Source of the DNA: Acidobacteriaceae bacterium
Lineage (GTDB): Bacteria; Acidobacteriota; Terriglobia; Terriglobales; Acidobacteriaceae
NCBI GenBank assembly: GCA_003152695.1
Contig: PMAT01000028.1
Coordinates: 63,498 to 95,605 of the forward strand
Reading direction: 5' to 3'
Length of the DNA: 32,108 nucleotides
Shown piece by piece: positions 13,723 through 25,808 of the stretch. Each line of letters begins with the position of its first letter. Position 1 is the stretch's first letter. The notes beneath the pieces are model-generated. The model saw only the letters and a list, made by a program, of their open reading frames with translations, was not told the DNA's origin and made no database searches. Both the position numbers and the translations under genes were made by a program.

Positions 13723-14093
13723 TAGATTCGTTGTAGCTGCCTCACTGTGCGCTCACTGTCTAGATTGCCCGTATTGAGCGTGGTCTTCGGCTCCAACAGC
13801 ATGACATGGGTTTCCTCGTCGGCGGAAGGAAAATGCTCGACGCCACGCGGAATAATGATGAATTCGCCAGAATTCACCATGAACTCACGCTCCGCGTCAT
13901 TCTCGCGCACCTTCATGCGTAGCGCGCCTTTCACCACGAAGAACAACTCGTCTTCATGGTCGTGGTGATGCCACATGAAGTCGCCTTGCAGCTTCACCAG
14001 CTTCACGTAGGCGTCATTCACGTCGCCCACGATCTTGGGGCTGTAATGATCGGTGAACAGCGACAGTTTCTGCGCGAGATTGACTTTGTCCAT
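13722..14093 (-). CDS. Small cupin-domain protein
   Basis: This 123-residue single-domain cupin has motif 1 WHHHDHEDELFFVVKG (41-56), giving His42-44, His46 and Glu49/Glu47 as metal ligands. Motif 2 is GEFIIIPRGVEHFP (76-89) with His87. Such stand-alone cupins can be dioxygenases, isomerases or metal-dependent sugar epimerase-like proteins; nothing here decides. Its stop overlaps the start of the methyltransferase gene by one base, which suggests they act on the same compound. It lies 65 nt downstream of gyrA, with a hairpin between them, so its transcription may be separate. Confidence 0.85.
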   Translation of the reverse strand: MDKVNLAQKLSLFTDHYSPKIVGDVNDAYVKLVKLQGDFMWHHHDHEDELFFVVKGALRMKVRENDAEREFMVNSGEFIIIPRGVEHFPSADEETHVMLLEPKTTLNTGNLDSERTVRQLQRI

Positions 14094-14105
14094 GCGAAAC
14101 CCTAT

Positions 14106-14139
14106 TGAAATAAAGGGCGCCCATCATAGCGGACGCCCT
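14106..14139 (-). terminator. Probable terminator downstream of gyrA
   Basis: On the minus strand AGGGCG (14139-14134) pairs with CGCCCT (14119-14114) across a 14-nt loop, and TTATTTC follows. The stem is only 6 bp but GC-rich and sits 20 nt after the gyrA stop. It probably separates gyrA from the cupin-methyltransferase pair. Confidence 0.5.
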
Positions 14140-14158
14140 ATAGTCTATCGGCCGGTAT

Positions 14159-16789
14159 CTACTGCAGCAGCAATCCGCTCTCGCCGTTGCCATTCTCAGC
14201 CACTTCTTCCGGTGGAATGACCGACGTGGCGGCCACCCGATCGCCCTCCTCCAGATGCAGCAGGCGCACGCCCTGGGACGAGCGTCCGCATTCCCGGATG
14301 GTCTTGGTGCCGATGCGGATGATCTTGCCAAACTGGCTGATGACCATCACCTCCGACTCTTCGTTCACCAGCATGATGGAGACGACTTTGCCATTGCGCG
14401 ATGTGGTCTTCACATTGATGACGCCCCCGCCGCCGCGTGCCTGCAGACGGTATTCATCCACGTCGGTGCGCTTGCCGTAGCCTTGCTCGGTGACCGAGAG
14501 GATGAGGTTTGCTTGCTGCCCATCTCCGTTCTTGGCCTTCCCGCGCTCCTTGGGAGTGACCGCCATGCCCACAATGTAATCGCCTTTGCGCAGCCTCATG
14601 CCACGGACTCCATAGGCCTGGCGACCCATTGGCCGTACGTCGTCTTCATCGAAGCGAATGGCCTTGCCGTCGTGCGTCGCCAGGAAAACGATCTGGTTGC
14701 CGTCGGTACAACTGGCGGCTACGAGTTCGTCCTCCTTCTCAATGCCGATGGCGTTGATGCCACTCGACCGCACGTTGCTGAAGTCCTTCAGCGGCGTCTT
14801 CTTCACGGTGCCACTGCGGGTGGCGAAGAAAACGTACTTGCCCTCTTCTTCCAGATCGCGCACCGCGAGTAGCGCGCGTACGCTCTCGCCCGCTTGTAGG
14901 GAGACGAGACTTGCAATCGCTTTGCCCTTCCCGGCAGCGCTCAGCTCTGGGATTTCGTACACCTTGAGCCAGTACACCCGCCCGTTGTTGGTGAATACCA
15001 GGATGTAGTCGTGGGTCGAGGCCACGAAGAGATTTTCGACGAAATCCTCCTCGCGCGTGCTCATGCCTTTGCGGCCGGTGCCGCCGCGGCGCTGCTGCCG
15101 ATAGGTCGAAATCGGGGTGCGCTTCATGTAGCCGGAGTGGCTGACCGTGACCGCGACCTGCTCGTCGGCGATCAGGTCCTCCAGGCTGATCTCGACCGTT
15201 TCGTCCTGGATGACGGTGCGGCGCGCGTCGCCGTACTTCTTTTTGACTTCCTCGAGCTCCTTGATGATGACGTTACGCAGCTTCTTTTCGCTGGCAAGGA
15301 TCGATTCGTACTCGGCTATGCGGCCGCGGACCTCGGCCAATTCCTTGAGAATTTCGTCGATCGACAAGCGGGTCAACCGATGCAACTGCAATTCCAGGAT
15401 GGCGTCGGCTTGCACGGTGTCGAAAGGACGCGTGAGTTGCGAAGGAACCAGGCCCTTCAGCGAAGCCGTCTTACCCGACTTGCCTTCCGACACACTGACG
15501 GTCTTGCCGGAAAAATACTCAACCAGGTTGGTTCGGGCCTCGAGACGGTTCTCGCTGCCACGAATGATGCGAATCACGTCATCTACCCGGTCCAGCGCGA
15601 CGTGGTAGCCCTCGAGAATATGCTCGCGCTCGCGCGCCTTCATCAGGAGGTAGGCGGTACGGCGCCGGACTACGTCGATACGGTGATCGACGAAGTACTG
15701 GATGGCCTGCACCAGGCCCATCTCCTTGGGCTGGCCGTTGATGATGGCCAGGAAAATCATGCTGAAGCTCTCCTGCATCGAGGTGTGCTTGAAGAGCTGG
15801 TTGAGCACGATCTGGGCTTCGGCGCTACGCTTCAGTTCGATGACGACGCGCATGCCGTCGCGGTCGCTCTCGTCGCGGACATCGCTGATGTCGTCGATCA
15901 CCTTGTTGTTCACCAGTTCGGCGATGCGTTCGACCAGCTTGGCCTTGTTGACCTGGTAGGGAATCTCGGTGACGATGATCGCGTCCTTGTCCTTCGTCAG
16001 GTGCTCGATGGCGGCTTTGGCGCGCATCATGAAGCGCCCGCGCCCGGTGCGATAGGCTTCGGTAATGCCACTGCGTCCGTAGATAAAGCCAGCCGTCGGG
16101 AAGTCCGGGCCCTGCACATGTTGCAACAAGTCGGCAAGGGTGGCGTGCGGATTGTTTACCAGCGTAATGCAGGCGTCCACGATCTCCGTCAGATTGTGCG
16201 GCGGAATGTTGGTTGCCATGCCGACGGCGATACCGTTCGATCCGTTCACCAGCAGGTTGGGAATTCTGGTTGGCAATACCAGCGGCTCAACCGTGGTGTC
16301 GTCGAAGTTGGCGACGAAATCGACTGTGTCTTTGTCGATGTCAGACAGCAGCTCTTCGGAGATCTCGGTCATGCGCGACTCGGTGTATCGATAAGCTGCC
16401 GGAGGATCGCCATCCACCGAACCGAAGTTGCCCTGCCCATCAATCAGCGGGTAACGCAACGAAAAGGGCTGCGCCATGCGCACCATGGCGTCATATACCG
16501 CGGTGTCGCCGTGGGGGTGATACTTGCCCAGCACTTCGCCAACTACCTTGGCGCACTTCACGTGTTTGCGGTTATGCAACAGGCCCATGTCGTGCATCGC
16601 GTACAGAATGCGGCGATGCACGGGCTTGAGGCCGTCGCGCACATCGGGCAAAGCGCGTCCGATGATGACCGACATCGAATAGTCGAGATACGAACGCCGC
16701 ATCTCCTCTTCAATGTTGATCGGTTGTACATTGCCACCGGTGGGTCCCCCGGGGCCGAGCGGTAATTGCTGGTTGGGATCGTCTGCCAT
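14159..16789 (-). CDS. gyrA: DNA gyrase subunit A
   Basis: This 876-residue subunit breaks and rejoins DNA during negative supercoiling. The winged-helix core has [20 protein letters not shown] (34-53), [19 protein letters not shown] (91-109) and the catalytic tyrosine in RYTESRM (Tyr135). The quinolone-determining positions equivalent to E. coli Ser83 and Asp87 are Thr96 and Asp100; Thr is natural in several bacteria and does not by itself show resistance. The GyrA-box QRRGGTG at 566-572 identifies gyrase instead of topoisomerase IV ParC, and a beta-pinwheel C-terminal domain follows. It is transcribed from its own promoter 110 bp upstream, and gyrB lies about 3.2 kb further upstream on the same strand. 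Confidence 0.98.
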   Translation of the reverse strand: MADDPNQQLPLGPGGPTGGNVQPINIEEEMRRSYLDYSMSVIIGRALPDVRDGLKPVHRRILYAMHDMGLLHNRKHVKCAKVVGEVLGKYHPHGDTAVYDAMVRMAQPFSLRYPLIDGQGNFGSVDGDPPAAYRYTESRMTEISEELLSDIDKDTVDFVANFDDTTVEPLVLPTRIPNLLVNGSNGIAVGMATNIPPHNLTEIVDACITLVNNPHATLADLLQHVQGPDFPTAGFIYGRSGITEAYRTGRGRFMMRAKAAIEHLTKDKDAIIVTEIPYQVNKAKLVERIAELVNNKVIDDISDVRDESDRDGMRVVIELKRSAEAQIVLNQLFKHTSMQESFSMIFLAIINGQPKEMGLVQAIQYFVDHRIDVVRRRTAYLLMKAREREHILEGYHVALDRVDDVIRIIRGSENRLEARTNLVEYFSGKTVSVSEGKSGKTASLKGLVPSQLTRPFDTVQADAILELQLHRLTRLSIDEILKELAEVRGRIAEYESILASEKKLRNVIIKELEEVKKKYGDARRTVIQDETVEISLEDLIADEQVAVTVSHSGYMKRTPISTYRQQRRGGTGRKGMSTREEDFVENLFVASTHDYILVFTNNGRVYWLKVYEIPELSAAGKGKAIASLVSLQAGESVRALLAVRDLEEEGKYVFFATRSGTVKKTPLKDFSNVRSSGINAIGIEKEDELVAASCTDGNQIVFLATHDGKAIRFDEDDVRPMGRQAYGVRGMRLRKGDYIVGMAVTPKERGKAKNGDGQQANLILSVTEQGYGKRTDVDEYRLQARGGGGVINVKTTSRNGKVVSIMLVNEESEVMVISQFGKIIRIGTKTIRECGRSSQGVRLLHLEEGDRVAATSVIPPEEVAENGNGESGLLLQ

Positions 16790-16902
16790 GATTGCCTTTA
16801 GCTATTAGCCGAGACTAGGGCAAAAGTGCGTGGGTTGACCGATAATCGGACAGGCTTGAAGCTGATAATTTCGAGTGATCGTCCCGATGAATAGCACGTC
16901 AA

Positions 16903-16911
16903 ATTATATCA
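16903..16911 (-). promoter_or_regulatory. Extended -10 promoter of gyrA
   Basis: On the minus strand TGATATAAT is an exact extended -10 (TGNTATAAT). No good -35 lies 16-18 bp upstream, which the TG extension can compensate. The predicted leader before the gyrA ATG is about 110 nt. Confidence 0.6.
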
Positions 16912-17017
16912 TTGAAACGCGGCGGATGGTAGGCGGTAATCTATTCATTTTCAATTGCTTACATGCGCTTGAGCTGGGGAGCAAGAAGGCGTCCGGAAAG
17001 GGGCCGCAGCGCGGCGC

Positions 17018-17860
17018 TTAGGGCGCAACCGAAGCGATGTTCGCCGGCTTCGTTGCTTGCGGTTCGGCAGGGACCTTCAATTCAATATCGGCTTTCTTCG
17101 GTTCTGGTTTTTGCGCCGGGACCTTGAACTCCATACCACGATCGTCATTGGCCTTGACGGTGGCGGGAACGTCCAGGTCGGCGAGAGAAATCTTCTTGGT
17201 GCGGTCATCCAGGACGTAAACCGTGTGACCCATGATGGCGTAATTGCCAACTTCTTGCTGATGGCCATCGCGAAAAACCAGGACGGTTGATTCGCGCGGC
17301 GTCGCATCCCGTGCTGTGGAGGGTTGCTCGTGTGCCACCGGCGGAGGTGGCGCTACTTCCGCCTGCGCGTCATCGGCTGGGGGACGGTATGACTGCGCTG
17401 GCGCCTGCTCCACAACGATGTGCAGCGTCGATTCGTTAGCACCCATTGGCGGACCAGAATACATGGTGGGCGGGCTGGAATACGTATTGGGATCGCCTAC
17501 GGAATCGTAGTCATAGCCGTAGCCATAATCGCCGAGCGGAATGTAGTAGTAAGGGGCGGCGTAGGCGTAGCCTCCGCTGCCGTATCGGCGATTATGATTG
17601 AAACCCGCACCGTGATTGAAGCCTGCTCCGTTGTGAAAGCGGTTTCCAAATCCAGTGTTTGGGATCGACGAAACGCTAGGAAGTGGGTATCCGCCCATCG
17701 AGCTCACCGAGGGCAGCGGGTAACCGCCACCACGCGTCTGTCCGAATCGTGTCTGCCCGAATGAGGGCGCGGCAAGCAACAGGCACGACCCCAATATCAG
17801 CGCCAGACCCTTGAAGAACTTGCAGCCCTTCGGACACCCGACTTGGCTTGCGCCCCTCAT
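17018..17860 (-). CDS. Secreted low-complexity protein, function unknown
   Basis: I do not recognise a named family. This 280-residue protein has a signal peptide (about 1-35: positive start, core LALILGSCLLLAAPSFG). The next 100 residues are Gly/Tyr/Asn-rich with short repeats (GGYPLPSVSS twice, QTRFG/QTRGG, GAGFNH twice) and a Tyr-rich run YAYAAPYYYIPLGDYGYGYDYD. A Pro/Ala linker leads to a compact C-terminal module (about 190-248) with VLVFRDGHQQEVGNYAIMG, VYVLDDRTKKISLADLD and VKANDDRGMEF, resembling a module I have seen in other acidobacterial exported proteins. A Lys/Pro tail ends it. The start follows GAAGGGG. It lies 47 nt after the GT39-like gene, so they probably share a transcript. 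Confidence 0.75.
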   Translation of the reverse strand: MRGASQVGCPKGCKFFKGLALILGSCLLLAAPSFGQTRFGQTRGGGYPLPSVSSMGGYPLPSVSSIPNTGFGNRFHNGAGFNHGAGFNHNRRYGSGGYAYAAPYYYIPLGDYGYGYDYDSVGDPNTYSSPPTMYSGPPMGANESTLHIVVEQAPAQSYRPPADDAQAEVAPPPPVAHEQPSTARDATPRESTVLVFRDGHQQEVGNYAIMGHTVYVLDDRTKKISLADLDVPATVKANDDRGMEFKVPAQKPEPKKADIELKVPAEPQATKPANIASVAP

Positions 17861-17907
17861 TTGCCCCTTCAGTCTAATCCAACCCGTTAGATGCTGGGAA
17901 GTCTCTA

Positions 17908-19074
17908 TTAGCTTCGGGATGTTAAATGCATCAGGCTGTAAACGTCGATCATGGCGTTGGCGATCAGCACGCCCACGATTACGGCATTGGCCAGCACTGC
18001 GTAGCGGCTTTGCAGCAGGTCCGCCGATACGCCGGCCATGAACAGAATCAGGAATGGGAGGGCGACGAACAGGAAGGTGAAGCCCGCAAAGTGCAGTCGC
18101 AAGGCCAGAACCACCAGCAGGACGCCTATAAACAACGGCGCGGCCGTGCCAAAGAACCGCGACCGCTTCCAAACGACGAAGGTGACCAGCGTGACCAGCA
18201 GCAACAGGACGAGGCCGATCCCGTTTTGCAGGAAAAAAGTCCCCAGCAGCGGAGCGATCCCCCTCCACGAGAAGGTTCGCGAGGACATTTCCAGCCAGTC
18301 TGCGTTGACCAGGGCCTGGCCGAAAACCACCGGGCGGAAGCTGTAGAGGGCCCACAACAAAACCAGCCCAGTCAGACACGCGGCGGCAAAAATCGCCAGG
18401 GCGGCGCTGCGCCGCACGTGGCCGACCCAAAGCATGAAGCCGAGCGCGGGAACCAGCAAAATCCAAAGTGAGAACTGAGCGCCGATGCAGATGGCCATGG
18501 AAAGCCCCATCAGAAGAATCCGCCGCCAATTCCATAGCACGACTTCGCGCGGCGCGTACAGAGTGTGGGCCACCGCGATGGATGTAAAAATGAGACCGAA
18601 GGCCCCCCACGCGCCGATAATGACGGCGTCCGCCTGGCTTGCCCATCCCACCATCAGCGGCGAAAAGCAGTAAAGTCCGAGCGCCACGTATCCGCCAATA
18701 TTCCCGTACAGACGGCGCGCGACGTACCACAGCGAAGCGCCCAGCATTAGCCCGGCAAATAAAAAGGGCAGGCGGATCCAGAAGCGGTAGTTGCCGAGCC
18801 GCAGGTAATGACTTTCGGCGCCGCTGGTTCGCGCCGCGACTCCCGCCAGCAGCGGCGCCAACGGGGAGCGCTCACTCGTGCCGGCATTGGACAGCCGTTC
18901 CAGATGAAGCAACCCGGCCTCAACGTAGCTGCCTTCCACGGCCGATAGCCGCACATGCGCGGAGAACCACAAACACTGCACGAGAAACATAAGCAGAAGG
19001 AACAGCGCCACGATCTGCGGCCTACCAACTCGCTGGCGGATACCCAAAATGGACATGAGCTTTTGTTGTAACAC
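17908..19074 (-). CDS. Multi-pass membrane protein, GT39/ArnT-like glycosyltransferase
   Basis: This 388-residue protein has about ten hydrophobic helices. After the first helix comes SAVEGSYVEAGLLHLERL (about 44-61), which matches the acidic first periplasmic loop of GT-C enzymes (D/E-x-x-x-Y motif of GT39/GT83), and the GRPQIVALFLLLMFLVQ start is similar. These enzymes use polyprenyl-phosphate sugars to glycosylate proteins or lipids on the periplasmic side. It lacks the C-terminal soluble domain of full-size members (500-600 aa), so it could be a short family variant or a protein of another role. The start is GTG at 19074 or ATG at 19056; neither has a clear Shine-Dalgarno. Confidence 0.65.
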   Translation of the reverse strand: MLQQKLMSILGIRQRVGRPQIVALFLLLMFLVQCLWFSAHVRLSAVEGSYVEAGLLHLERLSNAGTSERSPLAPLLAGVAARTSGAESHYLRLGNYRFWIRLPFLFAGLMLGASLWYVARRLYGNIGGYVALGLYCFSPLMVGWASQADAVIIGAWGAFGLIFTSIAVAHTLYAPREVVLWNWRRILLMGLSMAICIGAQFSLWILLVPALGFMLWVGHVRRSAALAIFAAACLTGLVLLWALYSFRPVVFGQALVNADWLEMSSRTFSWRGIAPLLGTFFLQNGIGLVLLLLVTLVTFVVWKRSRFFGTAAPLFIGVLLVVLALRLHFAGFTFLFVALPFLILFMAGVSADLLQSRYAVLANAVIVGVLIANAMIDVYSLMHLTSRS

Positions 19075-19184
19075 GCCGGTGCTGCTGGTGGCGAAGAGTG
19101 GTTGGCGAAAATAAGAGAGGCCGCCGAAGGGGATGAATTTGGCCCGACTTCAGGGGCGAGAGCAATTTCACGGTGGCTGTATCT

Positions 19185-19324
19185 CGGGGAGTGCGGGCCT
19201 TCAGGCCCGCGTCATAACCGCTCGCACAATTCCTAAGCTTCAACCGCTGAGGTCGTTGACCTCAGCGGCTGAAGCGGTTTTTCTTCCTGTCCTTGGACGC
19301 GGGCCTGAAGGCCCGCACTACCCG
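19185..19324. repeat. REPIN-like element: two inverted hairpins around a central hairpin
   Basis: The outer arms (19185-19213 and 19296-19324) are reverse complements with one mismatch in 29. Each arm is itself a hairpin: GCGGGCC-TTCA-GGCCCGC (19193-19210) and GCGGGCC-TGAA-GGCCCGC (19299-19316). Between them GCTTCA(A)CCGCTGAGGTC-GTT-GACCTCAGCGG(C)TGAAGC (19237-19275) makes an 18-pair stem, followed by GGTTTTTCTT. Two inverted REP units with a spacer is the REPIN layout. Confidence 0.75.
19237..19286 (+). terminator. Central hairpin plus T-tract, terminator-like
   Basis: The 18-pair central stem of the palindromic element is followed on the plus strand by GCGGTTTTTCTTCC. It has the form of an intrinsic terminator, but no plus-strand gene ends here, so termination is probably incidental. 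Confidence 0.4.
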
Positions 19325-19426
19325 TACTTACGATGCGCCGTGCGCTCCGAATAACGGCGCGTGCGTTACAGACGTCGTGACGACTTGCGCCGCCACCGCG
19401 ATGCAGCAGGCGGCTGATGACTGCGC

Positions 19427-19843
19427 TTATCGCGGCAGTATGTCGGTCAGCGCGCCTTCAATGCGATCCACCTCTTCGCGAATCACCCGGATCGCCTGGT
19501 GATTGGCGGGATGCGGTACCGGCGTGATGGCTTCGACCGCGTGACGAATCTTGTGGTTCCGGTCCCAGATCAAATTGATCCTCGCAGAAGTTTCCATTCG
19601 GTGCTGATAGATCTTTCTGACCAGCTTCGTGGTCATCCAGGCGAACGCCAGCCCGAACAACATTTCGATGGGAAGGCGGTCGGTCGCTCCATCGAAATCG
19701 AAGAAGGCGAGCCGATAGACGGCTTCGCCTGCGCCGAGAGAAGCGAATATCACTCCCATCCCAATCAAGCCCAGCGTCAGGCGGTCAAGGGGTCGAAGTT
19801 CCAAAGATGGTTGATTAGTGCCACGGTTTTGTGCGAATGCCAT
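19427..19843 (-). CDS. Small membrane protein, unknown
   Basis: I do not recognise this 138-residue protein. Two hydrophobic segments are visible, LTLGLIGMGVIFASLGAGEAV (about 22-42) and LPIEMLFGLAFAWMTTKLV (57-75). They are followed by a charged, probably helical cytoplasmic tail (KIYQHRMETSARINLIWDRN...VIREEVDRIEGALTDI). I chose the ATG at 19843 because GGGGGC lies just before it. A TTG 18 nt upstream would add six residues. It sits between the REPIN-like element and the gyrB 3' end, on the same strand as gyrB. Coding reality is supported by length, start signal and sensible composition; function is open. Confidence 0.6.
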   Translation of the reverse strand: MAFAQNRGTNQPSLELRPLDRLTLGLIGMGVIFASLGAGEAVYRLAFFDFDGATDRLPIEMLFGLAFAWMTTKLVRKIYQHRMETSARINLIWDRNHKIRHAVEAITPVPHPANHQAIRVIREEVDRIEGALTDILPR

Positions 19844-19992
19844 GGTGCCCCCAAAGAACAAATGGTGCTGCGAAGCTCTATTGTGCTACAAACGCCGGGG
19901 TTTGTGGACTATGTATTTGGGACAAAATTTAAGGGTCGCGGGCGATTGACTGCCTTACCGCGGAATGGGAATCCTCGGATACTGCACGTTGG

Positions 19993-20018
19993 GAAGGCCG
20001 GACGGGAGCCCGGCCTTC
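19993..20018. terminator. Hairpin after gyrB
   Basis: GAAGGCCGG and CCGGCCTTC form a perfect 9-bp stem with an 8-nt loop 14 nt after the gyrB stop. No U-tract follows on the minus strand, so termination is likely but non-canonical. Confidence 0.5.
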
Positions 20019-20031
20019 TTGATAGGCGGGC

Positions 20032-23050
<3,019 letters not shown>

Positions 23051-23079
23051 AAAAAATATGGGGCGGATCGTTCCGCCCC
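23051..23079 (-). terminator. Rho-independent terminator of gltA
   Basis: On the minus strand GGGGCGGA-ACGA-TCCGCCCC is a perfect 8-bp stem with a 4-nt loop, followed by ATATTTTTTG. It begins 30 nt after the citrate synthase stop. Confidence 0.8.
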
Positions 23080-23108
23080 AAGTCTTCCAAATTTACATCT
23101 CCAACTTA

Positions 23109-24419
<1,311 letters not shown>

Positions 24420-24498
24420 GACCTGTACCTCCTGTTAAATAAGCGTATGAGATTTAGAGAACAGTACTGCGAACGAGTGTTCGTCCGCTCCATTCTAA

Positions 24499-24515
24499 CG
24501 CGGGGGTCGCCCGCG
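24499..24515. promoter_or_regulatory. GC hairpin next to a -10-like element upstream of gltA
   Basis: CGCGGG (24499-24504) and CCCGCG (24510-24515) pair in a 6-bp stem. On the minus strand it ends two bases before TAGAAT (24497-24492), a good -10 sequence. The dyad could be an operator for gltA or the 3' hairpin of the fmdB-type gene; I cannot decide. Confidence 0.3.
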
Positions 24516-24548
24516 AAACTACGAGAAATACGCGCAATTGAGACGAAA

Positions 24549-24566
24549 ATCACACAGGTCTGTGAT
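24549..24566. promoter_or_regulatory. ATCACA-N6-TGTGAT dyad upstream of gltA
   Basis: ATCACACAGGTCTGTGAT is a perfect 6+6+6 inverted repeat in the 180-bp gap between gltA and the fmdB-type gene. It contains the same TCACA-N6-TGTGA core as the site at 1484-1499 between hydrogenase and hypC. It is a candidate operator for a dimeric regulator. Confidence 0.4.
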
Positions 24567-24599
24567 GGCTGACCGGACGGGAAGACGCAGAACCGAAGG

Positions 24600-24944
24600 C
24601 TATTTCTTGGCGGGGGTCTTGTCTTTCACCGAACTGGAGGTGTCTTTGCCGGAACGGGATGTATCTTTGCTGGAGGCTGTCTCGCTGTGGGGAGTTTCCG
24701 CCTTGCCTTCCGAGGTGGAGGACGATGCGGAACCATTGCGCTTGGAAGAGTCGGCGCCGGACGACTTCTTGGCATAGTCGTTCACGTACCACCCGGAACC
24801 TTTGAACTGTATAGCAGCCGCCGAGAGCAGTTTCTCCAGTGCGCCTCCGCAGTGCGGGCAGACGGTCAACGGAGAATCGGAAAACTTCTGGATCCGCTCC
24901 ATCAGGCTATGGCACTTTTTGCACTGGTATTCGTAGAGAGGCAA
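24600..24944 (-). CDS. FmdB-family zinc-ribbon protein
   Basis: This 114-residue protein begins MPLYEYQCKKC and has two CxxC knuckles (Cys8/Cys11 and Cys29/Cys32, VCPHCGG), the FmdB/CxxC_CxxC_SSSS zinc ribbon. The conserved GSGWYVNDYAKK (about 49-60) follows. From residue 61 on the sequence is a Ser/Lys/Thr/Asp-rich, low-complexity tail, longer than in many members, probably disordered. FmdB was named for a putative regulator of formamidase expression, but the role of most members is unknown. It is divergent from kdsB with a 135-bp gap. Confidence 0.9.
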   Translation of the reverse strand: MPLYEYQCKKCHSLMERIQKFSDSPLTVCPHCGGALEKLLSAAAIQFKGSGWYVNDYAKKSSGADSSKRNGSASSSTSEGKAETPHSETASSKDTSRSGKDTSSSVKDKTPAKK

Positions 24945-25079
24945 CGCGAAGTCCCCAACGATCTCTGTCTCAGCTATTGATTCTATTTTTCGCAGAAGGA
25001 TGCGGTCAATTCGCCGACCTCGAGACGCCGCCAGTAACTCGCACTTGCATCCTGCGTCCCGTCCCTTGAAACTAGCTGG

Positions 25080-25808
25080 GTGAAAGCAATCGCAATCATC
25101 CCGGCGCGGCTGGCGTCCACCCGGCTGCCCCGAAAGGTTCTGCGCGAGATCGACGGCCGCCCGATGCTCGCTTATGTCTATGAAGCGGCGCGAGCCTGCT
25201 CACAACTGCAAGACGTCATCGTGGCCACGGATTCGGAAGAGATTGCCACGATTTGCCGCCAGAATGGCTGGACGTGTCGCCTGACATCGGCGCAACATCG
25301 CAGCGGCACCGACCGCGTCCACGAAGTGGCGCAGGCCATCGAGGCTGACGTTTACGTGAACGTGCAAGGCGATGAGCCCCTGGCCCGGCGCGAGCACCTC
25401 GACGTCCTGCTCGGGCTGATGGAGAACAAAGGCGTCCAGGTAGGCACGCTCAAAACTCCGTGCTCACCTGAGGATCTGGCTAATCCCAATGCCGTGAAGG
25501 TGGTCACCGCGTTGGATGGCAGGGCGCTTTATTTTTCGCGGGCCACCATTCCTTTCGATCGCGACCGCGGCGGGAAGGTTCGCTGCTACAAGCATCTCGG
25601 CTTCTACGCTTATCGCAAAGCCGCCCTCGATGCCTTCTGCGCGTGGCCCGAGTCGGAACTGGAGCGCAGCGAGCGCCTGGAACAGCTCCGCTTCCTCGAC
25701 CACGGCATCGCAATCCACGTAGCTGAGACGCCGTTCGACACGGTGGGCGTGGACACGGAAGAGGATTTGCGGCGGGTGGAACGGATTCTGCGCGGCAGGA
25801 AGCTTTAG
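25080..25808 (+). CDS. kdsB: 3-deoxy-manno-octulosonate cytidylyltransferase (CMP-Kdo synthetase)
   Basis: This 242-residue enzyme activates Kdo with CTP to CMP-Kdo, the donor for the lipopolysaccharide inner core, in the cytoplasm. Motifs: IAIIPARLASTRLPRKVL (4-21, nucleotide-binding PAR...STRxPxK), VIVATDSEEI (46-55), HRSGTDRVHEVA (73-84), YVNVQGDEPL (91-100) and YKHLGFYAYRK (168-178). The C-terminus VAETPFDTVGVDTEEDLRRVE is the usual PxxGVDTxEDL. The start is GTG with a weak ribosome-binding site. The gene marks a diderm with Kdo-containing LPS. Its last four bases overlap the convergent M48 protease gene. Confidence 0.95.
   Translation: MKAIAIIPARLASTRLPRKVLREIDGRPMLAYVYEAARACSQLQDVIVATDSEEIATICRQNGWTCRLTSAQHRSGTDRVHEVAQAIEADVYVNVQGDEPLARREHLDVLLGLMENKGVQVGTLKTPCSPEDLANPNAVKVVTALDGRALYFSRATIPFDRDRGGKVRCYKHLGFYAYRKAALDAFCAWPESELERSERLEQLRFLDHGIAIHVAETPFDTVGVDTEEDLRRVERILRGRKL

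Larger units (their letters stand above)
19075..19426. other. 352-bp intergenic region with REPIN-like palindrome
   Basis: No gene is seen. It contains the tripartite palindrome at 19185-19324 and otherwise unstructured sequence. Any promoter of the GT39-like gene should be here, but I cannot place it with confidence. Confidence 0.6.

Noticed and set aside
15011-16765. A 584-codon open frame on the plus strand opposite gyrA
   Set aside because: It is exactly antisense to strongly conserved gyrA sequence, has no ribosome-binding site or family resemblance, and is a by-product of GC-rich codon use.
14159-16789. Quinolone-resistance substitution in GyrA
   Set aside because: Thr at the Ser83-equivalent position is natural in several lineages, and Asp87-equivalent is intact, so no resistance claim is justified.
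17861-18730. A long N-terminal extension of the secreted low-complexity protein
   Set aside because: It overlaps the GT39-like membrane protein in another frame, is Arg/Gly/His-rich with no sense, and a signal peptide with its own Shine-Dalgarno begins at 17860.
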